Assembly (NCBI GenBank): GCA_038400315.1
Contig: CP151667.1
Coordinates: 3,731,174-3,795,173 of the forward strand
Origin: Isosphaeraceae bacterium EP7
GTDB taxonomy: Bacteria > Planctomycetota > Planctomycetia > Isosphaerales > Isosphaeraceae
Direction of reading: 5' to 3'
DNA length: 64,000 nucleotides
Every line of letters begins with the position of its first letter. Position 1 is the stretch's first letter. This document shows, one piece after another, positions 1 to 9,091 of this stretch. The position numbers and the translations under genes are program-made. The notes beneath the pieces are model-generated. The model saw only the letters and a program-made list of their open reading frames with translations, had not been told where the DNA came from and made no database searches.

Positions 1-1217
1 GGGCGGGGCGACCACTTGCGGAAGTCGGCGTCGCGGGCCTGGCGGTCGCGGGCGACCTCGAAGCCGGCGAGGATGAGGCAGGCGGCGGCGTTGCGCGGAT
101 TGGCCACGCGCGCCATGTTCCGCCAGGCGTTGACCGCGTCGCTGGCGTGGACGCCGATCGAGTCTCCGTGGACGCTGCCCGGAGGCTTGCCCGGAGAGGC
201 CCAACGCTCGGGGCGGCCAGCGTCGCGGAGGACGAGCTGGTTCGCGGCCAGCGAGATCGCCTCGCCGACGTCGGATGGGTCGATCCCCTCGGCCAGCGCC
301 GCGGCGACGGCGTCGGCGGCCGATGCCGGGCTCGAGTCGAAGATCGTCCCGCACATCGAGGCGACCCACTCGTCGCCGGGCTTCTTCGTGCCGGGGGAGG
401 TCCTGGGCAAGTGGTGCCGGTCGAACAGGGCGGGAAGGAGGGTGCGTGGCTCTTCGGCCTCGGCGGAGTAGCCGCCGTTGCGCTCGGCCTTGACGCAGTA
501 TCGGACCGACTGGCGGAGCATCGTGTGGGCCTGTTCCTTGCCGACGACGTCGAGCAACTCCCAGGCGCGATAGGGGAGGACGACACGGTGGACCTCGGTC
601 TTGTCCTCGACGGCGACGAGCAGGCTGTTGAAGGCCTCTTCGGGCGAGACGCCGGCGATCGCGGCGAAGGTGCGCTCGGCCCGGTCCATGTCCTTGGCGC
701 GGACGGCGTCGCGGAGGTCTTCGGCGGAATTGTGACCGGCCGAGAGCTCGCCCGGCCCGACCGTGCGCAGCACTTCCGAGGCCCGCCCGCCGTGGTCGTG
801 GATGCGTGCGGTGTTGCGGTAGAGCACCTTGATGATGGGCAGGGCCCGGCGGCTTTCGGGCAGCTCGCTCGCCATGTGCAGGGCGGGGGCGAGGGCCATC
901 ATGGTGTGGAAGCCGATGTAGTCCTCGCCGCCGAACGTCCGCGCGTTGGCCAGGGTCGCGGCCGCCACGAGCTGCCTCAGATCGGTCCCGCCGCGGATCT
1001 TGCCGATCAGGACCGGGACGAGGTCGCTGACCGCCGTCTCCTGCATCAGAGCAACGAGCGGCTCAAGCGACCCGAATGCGAGCCGCTCGCCGCCACCGCC
1101 ACCGTCCTCGTCGGCACGCGCGGGCGTAAGCCCCATGTCGATGGCCGTGCCGGAGCCGACACTTGCGACCAGCATGCCCCGCCCGACGTCTCCCAGGAAA
1201 TCTCGACGCGTACCCAT
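1..1217 (-). CDS. Tat-exported protein of unknown function (partial, 3' end outside window)
   Basis: The frame opens at an ATG at 1217 and runs leftward off the window edge, giving 405 visible codons and no stop. The N-terminus carries TRRDFLGDVGRGML followed by a hydrophobic stretch and an Ala-rich region. This matches a twin-arginine signal, so the product is probably exported folded. The rest is alanine-rich and probably helical, with scattered His residues (FHTMM, RHHLPR). I recognise no catalytic motif. Long reading frames on the opposite strand here are antisense shadows: the minus frame has the strong G/C third-position bias and uninterrupted hydrophobic patterning expected of a gene. 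Function unknown. Exported proteins of this size and N-terminus are common in Planctomycetes. Confidence 0.8.
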   Translation of the reverse strand, partial: MGTRRDFLGDVGRGMLVASVGSGTAIDMGLTPARADEDGGGGGERLAFGSLEPLVALMQETAVSDLVPVLIGKIRGGTDLRQLVAAATLANARTFGGEDYIGFHTMMALAPALHMASELPESRRALPIIKVLYRNTARIHDHGGRASEVLRTVGPGELSAGHNSAEDLRDAVRAKDMDRAERTFAAIAGVSPEEAFNSLLVAVEDKTEVHRVVLPYRAWELLDVVGKEQAHTMLRQSVRYCVKAERNGGYSAEAEEPRTLLPALFDRHHLPRTSPGTKKPGDEWVASMCGTIFDSSPASAADAVAAALAEGIDPSDVGEAISLAANQLVLRDAGRPERWASPGKPPGSVHGDSIGVHASDAVNAWRNMARVANPRNAAACLILAGFEVARDRQARDADFRKWSPR

Positions 1218-2413
1218 CGTGGTCGTCCTTTCGCCCGAATCGAGCGGGATGCTCGGCGGCTCGCTCAGGTCGCAACCGGGATTTCCCAGAACGCGACCGA
1301 GCCCGCCGCCGGCGACCTTGACCGAGTCTCTTCAACATGTATTGGACACGACCCCGGAGCCCAAGTCCAGGGGAATGATCGGAAAGTTCGTGGCCGATCG
1401 CAACGACCCGCCGCGATGTCCATCCCCGGTGTCAGGCTGCCAATCTGGCAGTTGGCTTCGTTTTCGACCTCCGATCGATGAACTGTCGCAAGTTCAGAAT
1501 GAGGAGGGTTTCCGACGAGGATGATGGATTCAATGGAACACATCTTACTCAGTCGAAATCGACTGCCATAATGGCATTTGGGTTCGTTTCGTTTTCGCGA
1601 GTCACTCGATCATGGCACAAGCCCGGACTCGCCTCGGATTTCAAGTTGAGTGACCATTGGCAAGGCCGTCTGAATTCTTCGGAACAGATGTCCGGGTGTT
1701 GCATGCGGATTTTCAACAATCCCGAGGGGCGTCGGGACGCGAGACTCGTTCGACGCGCGTGATGGCCCCGTAGATACCATCGTTCGAACGCGCGATTTCG
1801 TCCCTACTTTTCGGGATTTTTCCCGAATAGCTCAGCGATGGGGTTTATCTGCATCTTCAGGCGAAACCGGCGGTCCGGAGGCGACCCCCCACGACTTAAT
1901 CCAGGCCCAACCGCTCCGCTCGTTGCCGGGCAACGTCGCGGTTGACGAGGTGCGGTCATCGGCCGCGATGTCACCGTCTCGAACGATGACGACCGACCCG
2001 GCGGCAACCCGATCGAGTCACGCACCACTCGGATCAACGAGGTGCCGAACATGATGGGAATGTCCCCGATCACGATCCTCGCCGCGACCCCATCGAGATC
2101 GCAGGCTCGCCGTGATCGCCGTAGGAGCGTCAAAATAGGATAGTTTTAATTGACAGCTGTGATCCCTCGCTCTATTTTTGCTGCCAGGCTTGATCGGATG
2201 ACCTTCGAGTGGAGTGTTTCGATGCTCAAGCTTAAGTTCCATCTCATCGCTTTCTCCGCCATCACGATCACTTAGCTCGACAGCTGCAAGTTCTCGCCTC
2301 GCCCTGCCGCCCTTCGTCCTGGCCCTCATGAACCCGGCCCGGGTACGATCGACTTCTTCCTCCGACTCACGATCGCTCGTGGCCTCGGGGCCTGGCCCAG
2401 CGAGGATACGCCG
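1218..2413. other. Gene-poor region, possible decayed coding remnant
   Basis: No convincing gene in about 1.2 kb. Part of it (about 1480-1800) is visibly richer in A/T than the flanking genes. On the minus strand around 2125-1905 there is a stretch with gene-like codon use. It reads AARIVIGDIPIMFGTSLIRV in one frame and, after a one-base shift near 2000, continues as VVIVRDGDIAADDRTSS. This suggests a frameshifted relic of an unidentified gene. No RNA gene, terminator or repeat was recognised. Confidence 0.3.
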
Positions 2414-3040
2414 GTGATCACCCATGCCGAAACGACCTCATCCGCGAAACCCCGACGACTCCGGTTACGGCTCACGGTCCGTTCGGCCATGCTCATTTCC
2501 GCACTTGTGGCGGTCGGCTGCTGGATCTACATGGGGACGGTCAAGCGGAAGCTCGGGTTTGTCGTGATCGGCATCAAGACCCACGTCTGGCTCGATATCA
2601 TCGTCCTCGACGACGCCACAGGAACGCCGCTCCAGGGGGCCGAGGTCGAAATGCCGTGGCTCCACACGGACTGGCGAGGCCGTCCTGAGCTCCAAACCGG
2701 CGACCTCCGCAGAGAGAACACACCCGCCCACGAGATGCCGCCCCCGTACCTGACCGATGAGGGCGGGAGGGTCACGGTCATTGAGTCCGCAATCCTCGAA
2801 AGGCAGCTCAAGCACCGATTTGGAGGCCTTCTGCCCGTCGCAGGGAGCCCGGAACTCGTCTTTTTTATATTCGAAGGCGTGCGCATCAACGCACCAGGCT
2901 ACACGACCTGGGTCAACTATCTCGAAGACCTCAGGCTGGAGGATGGTCGCAACTTGATCCTCGGTTCCCGGCTTCCCATCGTGGTCCGCCTGAAGCGAGC
3001 CGAAATCGAGGCGACGTCAGCTCGCATGCCACTCCCTTAA
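2414..3040 (+). CDS. Hypothetical single-pass membrane protein
   Basis: A 208-residue frame starting at GTG 2414. It has a basic N-terminus (KPRRLRLRLTVRSAM) and one hydrophobic segment at about residues 25-42, then a periplasmic-type domain with the pattern VLDDATGTPLQGAEVEMPW. That pattern resembles the beta-sandwich carboxypeptidase-regulatory-like or Ig-like domains of surface proteins, but the match is by eye only. The C-terminal half continues the alternating beta pattern (GYTTWVNYLEDLRLEDG). No catalytic residues are recognisable. It stands alone between the gene-poor stretch and the transposase remnant, about 160 bases upstream of the latter. The start is uncertain because no strong ribosome binding site precedes the GTG. 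Confidence 0.6.
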   Translation: MITHAETTSSAKPRRLRLRLTVRSAMLISALVAVGCWIYMGTVKRKLGFVVIGIKTHVWLDIIVLDDATGTPLQGAEVEMPWLHTDWRGRPELQTGDLRRENTPAHEMPPPYLTDEGGRVTVIESAILERQLKHRFGGLLPVAGSPELVFFIFEGVRINAPGYTTWVNYLEDLRLEDGRNLILGSRLPIVVRLKRAEIEATSARMPLP

Positions 3041-3203
3041 TTCGCACTTGAACGCAACCTTGATGTATCAACGTACTCCATTCTCTCGTTGCTTTGCGGT
3101 GAGCCCCTCTAAGCTCGATTGATGCCGATTTCGGTGGGCCGCCTCGGCGGTAGCATGGGTAGTAGCACACGCTTCCCAGGCTCCCAACCGAGGGCGGCTC
3201 TCG

Positions 3204-4533
3204 ATGATTCTACCCGCCGAAGCCCGACCATTGCTTGACGCCCTCTCCCCGGTCTTCACTCGGCCGACCTTGCACCGCTTCGTCACTCTCTTCGGCTCGG
3301 CCATCCTTACCACCGGACGACGCACCGTCGCCAACATCCTTCGCTCCGCCGCCCCCCTGGCCCAGGGGCATGTCACGACCTACCAGCGGGTCCTTTCGTC
3401 CGCCGAGTTGTCCGCCCTCCACCTGGCCTGTCAACTGTGCCGCATCGTCCTGGCCCTGATCCCGGCGGATCAGGCGGTCATCCTCGTCGGCGATGATACG
3501 GTCGATGGTCATCCCGGACGCAAGGTCTACGGCAAGGCCCGGCACCGGGACCCGGTCCGATCCAGCCACGGCTACACCGCCTGGCGCTACGGCCACAAGT
3601 GGGTCGTCCTGGCCGTGCTCATGCGCTTCCCCTGGGCCAACCGCCCCTGGGCGTTGCCCGTGCTCGTGGACCTGTACCGCACAAGGAGGAGGACCAGAAG
3701 CGGCGGCGGCCCCACCGCACGCCCGCCCAGGTCATTAGCACGCGCTTGCTAGTCATGCTCTTATGGTTCCCCGATCGCCGGTTCGTCTTCGTCGGCGACT
3801 CGGGCTTCGGCACGCACGAGATGGCCCGGTTCGCGTACCGCCATCGACTTCGCCTGAGCTTGGTCAGCAAGCTCCACCCCGAGGCCAACCCGTTCGAGCC
3901 GCCCCCGGTGTACTCGGGCAAGGGGCGTCCCCCGGTGAAGGGGCCGCGTCGCCCCAAGCCGAAGCAGGCGGTGGCCGGGGCTGAGCTTCAGGTCCAGGAG
4001 GTGGCCTGGTACGGCGGGGGGAGCGAGAGGTGGGCGTGACCACCGGCGCGGGTCATTGTAACAAGGCGGGAGAGGGCCTGGTGCCGATCGTCCGGGTGTC
4101 CGTCAAGGATCGAACGGGCACGCATCGGGACGAATCCTTCTTCAGCACCGATCCGGCGATGACGGCGACGGCGACGGCGATGATCGAGGCCTATGCCGGC
4201 TGCTGGAACCCGGAGACGACCTTCCAGGAAGCTCGGTGTCTTCTCGGATTGGAGAGCACACGGGGCTGGTGCCGGCGGACGGTGCTGCGGGCCGCCCCGT
4301 GCCTGTTCGGTCTCGATACGGTGATAGCCCTGCTGGATCTGAGCTTGCCCGAGTCGAAGCGGGTGGAGTGGCCGGGCAAGGTGGGCGTGACTACCTCCGA
4401 TGCCCAGACCTGCGTGCGTCGCTGGCCGTGGCGGGAATGAGTTTTTCCACAGGCCGGCGGGGGCTTGGCCGTGGATCAACTCCCCGAGTCGCTCCACAAT
4501 GTCTTGTTCTACGCCTTGGCCCCGGTGGCGTAG
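3204..4533 (+). pseudogene. Degraded IS701-like (DDE) transposase
   Basis: Three consecutive frames together rebuild one transposase of about 440 residues. Frame one (from ATG 3204) holds TVDGHPGRKVYGKARHRDP with the first acidic residue and ends its useful reading near 3678. Frame two carries VFVGDSGFGTHEMARFAYRH with the second acidic residue. Frame three, entered at a run of six G near 4015-4020, carries GHCNKAGEGLVPI and IEAYAGCWNPETTFQEARC with the catalytic-Glu region. Frame three then meets TGA at 4438-4440 (RRWPWRE-stop) but continues sensibly to TAG at 4531 (VFPQAGGGLAVDQLPESLHN). That makes two frameshifts and one nonsense codon. I found no matching terminal inverted repeats, so the ends are undefined. 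The G-run shift could be a sequencing error, but the other two lesions argue for real decay. Confidence 0.85.
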
Positions 4534-4761
4534 CTACTGGCTTTCTGCATCAGTCGAGCTGAGGCCGTATCCGATCGGGAAAATGGGATGTCCAGTTCTC
4601 CATTTCTTGAGCCCATTGGTCGTGGGGCGCCCGTCAAGCCGGACATGATGGGTGGTCGAGACGACTTTTCCCTCCCCCCCTTCCCTCGCCGCGGTACAAT
4701 CCAGTGAAGGTGCCTGGCCCTGGGCCGGGGTGCCGCGATTGTGCGCAAGAGGGGGCCGGGG

Positions 4762-7700
4762 ATGAGCGGGACGATCGATCGGAAGCTCAAGGCGGGATTC
4801 GTGCTCGCCCTGGTCGTGCTCGTGGCGAATGCCTCGATCGCGTTCTGGGGCGTCCGGGGCATTGTCCAGTCGCATGAGTGGGTGGACCACACCCGCGAGG
4901 TGATCGGCACGCTCCAGGGCGTGGTCCTGTCGATGCGCGAGGTCGAATCGGGCCAGCGCGGCTACATCATCACGGGCGTCGAGGACCACTTGTCCCGGTT
5001 CGAGGCCGACCTCAAGTCGGTCGACGCTTCGGTCGACCGGCTCCGCGTCCTGGTGCATGACAGCCCCGAGCAGCTCGCCGCCGTCGAGGCGCTGGGCCGG
5101 CTGACGAAGCGCCGCGAGGCGATCGTCCGGATGAACCTGAATATCCGCCGCGAACAGGGGTTCGAGGAGGCGCGTGAGGCGATCTCGCGAGGGCAGGGCC
5201 TGAAGACGCTGGCGGATGTCCGCGGGCTGGTCGCCGACATCCGCCACCGGGAAGATTTGCTGCTGGCCCGCCGGACGGCCTGGGCGCGTGCGAGCGTCCT
5301 CTGGTCGCTCGCCACGTTCACGTTCGCCACGTTGCTGTCGCTGGGCTTGCTGGGGGCGGCCTATTACCTGGTTCGTCGCGAGGCGATTCTGCGGCTGAGG
5401 GCCGCCGAGAGGGTACGCTGCTCGGAGTCTCGCAAGGCCGCCGTGCTCCAGAGCGCCCCGGACGCGATCGTGACGGCCGACCACTCGGGAACGATCCTGG
5501 AATTCAACGCGGCGGCCGAACGCACGTTCGGCTATCGGCGGGACGAGGCGGTGGGCAAGGACCTGGTGGGCCTGATCCTCCGCCCATGCGACCGCGAGAA
5601 GTTCCGCGAGGACCTGCAGCGCGACGCGGCGGCCTGCCTGAAGAAGGTGCTGGGCCGGCGCGTGGAGGTCCCCGCACGCCGGTCCGACGGCACCGAGTTC
5701 CCCGCCGAGTTGGCCGTGACGGCCGTGCCGGTCGAGCATGGCCAGCCGCTGTTCACCGCCTACATCCGCGACATCACCGAGCGTAATCGGACCGTGCAGG
5801 CCATCCGCGACAGCGAGGAGCAGGTCAGGCTGCTGCTGGAGTCGACGGGCGAGGGGATCTACGGCGTCGACACCGACGGCCGCTGCACCTTCTGCAACCC
5901 GGCGGCCCTGAAGATCCTGGGCTACACCGAAGCCGGCGAGCTGCTGGGCCGCGACATGCACTCGGCGATCCATCACACCAACGCCGACGGCTCGCCGAAG
6001 CCCGCCGATCTGTGCCCCATCAAGCTGACGCTGGAGGGTGGCGGCCACAGCCACACCGACGACGACACCTTCTGGAAGGCCGACGGAACGAGCTTTCCCG
6101 TCGAATATCGGACCTCGCCGATGTTCCGCGACGGCAAGCCGATCGGCGGCGTGGTCGCCTTCGCCGACATCAGCCGCCGCAAGGCGGACGAGGAGGCGAG
6201 GCGCGAGAGCGAGGAGCGGTTCCGGGTCATGGCCGACTCGATCCCGCAGCTCGCCTGGATGTGCCGGCCCGACGGCTACATCTACTGGTACAACCAGCGC
6301 TGGTACGAGTACACCGGCACGACCGCCGAGGAGATGGGCGGCTGGGGCTGGAAGACGGTGCAGGACCCCGAGGAGCTGCCCCGGGTCCTGGCGAAGTTCG
6401 ACGCGGCGCTCGCGTCGGGCGTCCCCTGGGAAGATAGCTTCCCGCTCCGCCGGTTCGACGGGGAGATGCGCTGGCACCTGTCCCGCGCCCTGCCTGTGCG
6501 CGACGAGCGCGGGAAGATCGTCCGCTGGTTCGGCACCAACACCGACGTGACCGAGCAGCGCATCGTGTCGGAAGCCCTGCGCGAGGCGAAGGAGCAGGCC
6601 GAGGGGGCCAACCGGTCCAAGAGCACCTTCCTGGCCAACATGAGCCACGAGCTGCGCACTCCCCTGAACGCGATCATCGGCTACAGCGAGATGCTGCTGG
6701 AAGAGGCCGAGGACGACGGTAAGGAGGCGGCGGCGTCCGACCTGAAGAAGATCAGGATGTCCGGCAAGCACCTGCTCCAGCTCATCAACGACGTGCTCGA
6801 CCTCTCCAAGATCGAGGCGGGCAAGGCGGAGATGTTCCTGGAGACGTTCGAGGTGGCCGAGATGATCCACGGCGTGGTCGACACGATCCGCCCGCTGATG
6901 GAGCAGAACGGCAACGTGATCGAGGTGACCTGCCCGCCCGGCCTGGGCTCGATGCACGCCGACCTGACGAAGGTCAGGCAGTCGCTGCTGAACCTGCTGA
7001 GCAACGCCGCCAAGTTCACCGAGAAGGGGAAGGTCGGCCTGAAGGCGACGGCCCTGCCCGGTGGCGGCGGTTTCTCGATGGAGATCTCCGACAGCGGCAT
7101 CGGCATGACGCCCGAGCAGCTTGGCAAGCTCTTCCAGCCGTTCTCGCAGGCCGACGCCTCGACCACTCGGAAGTATGGCGGCACCGGCCTTGGCCTGACG
7201 ATCACGAGGCGCTTCTGCAGGATGATGGGCGGCGACGTCACGGCGCGCAGCGAGCTCGGCCTGGGCTCGACCTTCGAGATCCGCCTGCCCGCGTCGGTCG
7301 TCGCTCCTGCCGCCGACCCGGAGGTGAGCGGGCCGCCCGCCAGGCAATTGCCCGAGGCGGGCCCCGGAAGCCTCGTCCTGGTCATCGACGACGATCCGGT
7401 CGTGCACGACCTGCTGCGTCGGACCCTGGAGAAAGAGGGCTTCCGCGTCGTCTGCGCCCGGGGCGGGCCCGAGGGGATCGCCCTGGCCAGGGACATCCGC
7501 CCCGACGTCATCACCCTGGACGTCTTGATGCCCGGGATGGATGGCTGGTCGGTGCTGACGGCCCTGAAGGCCGAGCCGGAGCTGGCCGACACCCCCGTCA
7601 TCATGCTCACGATGATCGACGACAAGAACCTGGGCTATGCGCTCGGGGCGTCGGACTACCTGACCAAGCCGATCGACCGCGAGCGGCTCTCCCTGATCCT

Positions 7701-8181
7701 GTCGAAGTATCGCCGCCGGATCGCTTCGTCGCACGTGGCGCTCGTCGTCGAGGATGAGCCGATGAGCCGTCAACTGGCGCGAGACATGCTTGAGCATGAC
7801 AACTGGACGGTGATCGAGGCGGAGAACGGCCGGGTTGCGCTCGAGAAGTTGGAAGAGACCCACGTCGACCTGATCCTCCTCGACCTGATGATGCCGGAGA
7901 TGGACGGATTCGCCTTCATGGCCGAGGTGCGCAAGCGCGAGGCCTGGCACGGCATCCCCGTGCTGGTGTTGACGGCCAAAGACCTGACGGAGGAAGATCG
8001 GCGGCGGCTCAACGGCGACGTGCTAGGCTACTTACGCAAAGGTGAAACCTCTCGCGAGGACCTGCTGCGACAGTTGCGGCGCGAGGTCTGCTCGAGCCTG
8101 CGCCGGAAACCGCCGCCCCTCCCCGCGCCCCCGCCGGTGGCCGTGGCATTGCCCAGGCCGATGGCCATTCCCCTCGGCTAG
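4762..8181 (+). CDS. Hybrid sensor histidine kinase with CHASE3, three PAS and two receiver domains
   Basis: Membrane sensor of 1139 residues. Order: TM helix near the N-terminus, CHASE3-type extracytoplasmic helical domain (about 35-180), second TM (about 190-212), three PAS domains (about 220-345, 350-475, 485-610), HisKA with phospho-acceptor His629 in [11 protein letters not shown], and HATPase with N-box [17 protein letters not shown] and GGTGLGL. Two receiver domains follow, with phospho-acceptors Asp920 ([12 protein letters not shown]) and Asp1041 ([12 protein letters not shown]). ATG 4762 is preferred over GTG 4741 because a GGGGCCGGGG stretch lies just before it. Downstream are two single-receiver proteins, suggesting a His-Asp relay. 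No Hpt domain or DNA-binding output is visible, so the final output is elsewhere. The signal sensed is unknown. Confidence 0.95.
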   Translation: MSGTIDRKLKAGFVLALVVLVANASIAFWGVRGIVQSHEWVDHTREVIGTLQGVVLSMREVESGQRGYIITGVEDHLSRFEADLKSVDASVDRLRVLVHDSPEQLAAVEALGRLTKRREAIVRMNLNIRREQGFEEAREAISRGQGLKTLADVRGLVADIRHREDLLLARRTAWARASVLWSLATFTFATLLSLGLLGAAYYLVRREAILRLRAAERVRCSESRKAAVLQSAPDAIVTADHSGTILEFNAAAERTFGYRRDEAVGKDLVGLILRPCDREKFREDLQRDAAACLKKVLGRRVEVPARRSDGTEFPAELAVTAVPVEHGQPLFTAYIRDITERNRTVQAIRDSEEQVRLLLESTGEGIYGVDTDGRCTFCNPAALKILGYTEAGELLGRDMHSAIHHTNADGSPKPADLCPIKLTLEGGGHSHTDDDTFWKADGTSFPVEYRTSPMFRDGKPIGGVVAFADISRRKADEEARRESEERFRVMADSIPQLAWMCRPDGYIYWYNQRWYEYTGTTAEEMGGWGWKTVQDPEELPRVLAKFDAALASGVPWEDSFPLRRFDGEMRWHLSRALPVRDERGKIVRWFGTNTDVTEQRIVSEALREAKEQAEGANRSKSTFLANMSHELRTPLNAIIGYSEMLLEEAEDDGKEAAASDLKKIRMSGKHLLQLINDVLDLSKIEAGKAEMFLETFEVAEMIHGVVDTIRPLMEQNGNVIEVTCPPGLGSMHADLTKVRQSLLNLLSNAAKFTEKGKVGLKATALPGGGGFSMEISDSGIGMTPEQLGKLFQPFSQADASTTRKYGGTGLGLTITRRFCRMMGGDVTARSELGLGSTFEIRLPASVVAPAADPEVSGPPARQLPEAGPGSLVLVIDDDPVVHDLLRRTLEKEGFRVVCARGGPEGIALARDIRPDVITLDVLMPGMDGWSVLTALKAEPELADTPVIMLTMIDDKNLGYALGASDYLTKPIDRERLSLILSKYRRRIASSHVALVVEDEPMSRQLARDMLEHDNWTVIEAENGRVALEKLEETHVDLILLDLMMPEMDGFAFMAEVRKREAWHGIPVLVLTAKDLTEEDRRRLNGDVLGYLRKGETSREDLLRQLRREVCSSLRRKPPPLPAPPPVAVALPRPMAIPLG

Positions 8182-8239
8182 TTCCCGAGATCACCCCGAC
8201 CCAGCCAGACCCAACACGGACGCGAGCAGGCACCGACCC

Positions 8240-8623
8240 ATGACCAAGATCCTCCTCGTCGAGGACAATGAGCTGAACCGCGACATGCTCTCCAGGCGAC
8301 TGGAGCGCAAGGGCTACCACGTCGAGGCAGCCGGCGACGGGATTCAGGGCGTCGAGATGGCGCTCGCCGGCTCATTCGATCTGATTCTCATGGACATGAG
8401 CCTGCCCAAGCTGGACGGCTGGGAGGCCACCCGACGGCTGCGCACCGACGACCGGACCAGGACCACGCCGATCATCGCCCTGACGGCCCACGCCATGGCC
8501 GGAGACCGCGAGAAGGCCATCGAGGCCGGCTGCGACGACTACGACAGCAAGCCGGTCGAGTTCCCCCGCCTGCTCCAGAAGATCGAAGAACAGTTGAAGG
8601 TCAAGGCCGAAGCCAAGCCCTGA
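8240..8623 (+). CDS. Single-domain response regulator (DivK/CheY-like)
   Basis: A 127-residue receiver domain with nothing attached. The acidic pocket is ILLVEDN (Glu8, Asp9), the phospho-acceptor is Asp52 in LILMDMSLPKLDGWE, the switch Thr is in IIALTAHAM, and the conserved Lys is 104 in DSKPVEF. ATG 8240 begins the domain exactly; the upstream in-frame extension is not domain-like. It lies 58 bases after the hybrid kinase and 66 bases before a second, closely similar regulator. Single receivers of this type relay phosphate or regulate by protein contact, since they have no output domain. The context points to the adjacent kinase as phosphodonor, which is inference. Confidence 0.93.
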   Translation: MTKILLVEDNELNRDMLSRRLERKGYHVEAAGDGIQGVEMALAGSFDLILMDMSLPKLDGWEATRRLRTDDRTRTTPIIALTAHAMAGDREKAIEAGCDDYDSKPVEFPRLLQKIEEQLKVKAEAKP

Positions 8624-8689
8624 ACAGGGACGATGGGCGGACGGACGGAAGCAGGCCGAGGCCCGCGGGCCCGCCGCAGAGGAGACGCG

Positions 8690-9067
8690 ATGTTCAAGAT
8701 CCTGGTGGCCGAAGACAATCCCGAGAACTGGGAGATCCTCTCGCGCCGCCTGACCCGCAGGGGCTACGAGGTGGCCCACGCGAGCGACGGCCGGCAGGCG
8801 GTGGACATGGCGGTCTCGGAATCGCCCGACCTGATCCTGATGGATATGAACATGCCCGTGCTCGACGGATGGGAGGCCACCCGCGCCATCCGCGCCCGCG
8901 CCGAGACGGCCCGTATCCCCATCATCGCCGTCACGGCGCACGGCATGAGCGGCGACCGCGACAAGGTCATTGCCGCAGGCTGCGAAGACCATCACACCAA
9001 GCCCGTGGAGCTGACCCAGTTGCTGGCCCAGATCGAGGCCTTGCTGAGCAAGGTCGCACAGAGCTGA
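8690..9067 (+). CDS. Second single-domain response regulator (DivK/CheY-like)
   Basis: A 125-residue receiver domain, clearly a relative of the one just upstream: both share ILSRRL/MLSRRL after the acidic pocket and DLILMDM...LDGWEATR around Asp52. The pocket is ILVAEDN, the switch Thr is in IIAVTAHGM, and the conserved Lys is in HHTKPVEL. ATG 8690 is preceded by AGAGGAGA at a suitable distance. It probably arose by tandem duplication and is probably co-transcribed with the hybrid kinase. The pocket residue change (VEDN versus AEDN) and different C-terminal helices suggest the two are not redundant. No output domain. Confidence 0.93.
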   Translation: MFKILVAEDNPENWEILSRRLTRRGYEVAHASDGRQAVDMAVSESPDLILMDMNMPVLDGWEATRAIRARAETARIPIIAVTAHGMSGDRDKVIAAGCEDHHTKPVELTQLLAQIEALLSKVAQS

Positions 9068-9091
9068 GCGGCGCCGGGGGATGATCTCGGG

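Noticed and set aside
147-1481. Long plus-strand frame at the left edge
   Set aside because: Antisense to the Tat-signal protein; composition (Gly, Asp, Arg-rich, no hydrophobic pattern) is not protein-like.
3060-4650. Terminal inverted repeats and target duplication of the IS701-like element
   Set aside because: Compared the flanks on both sides by eye and found no matching arms.
4741-4761. GTG 4741 as start of the hybrid kinase
   Set aside because: Would add seven basic residues only; the G-rich Shine-Dalgarno-like stretch fits ATG 4762 better.
4534-7950. Very long open frame on the minus strand opposite the hybrid kinase
   Set aside because: It is rich in His, Arg, Gln and Gly with no domain, while the plus strand carries a complete kinase; this is the usual antisense shadow in high-GC DNA.
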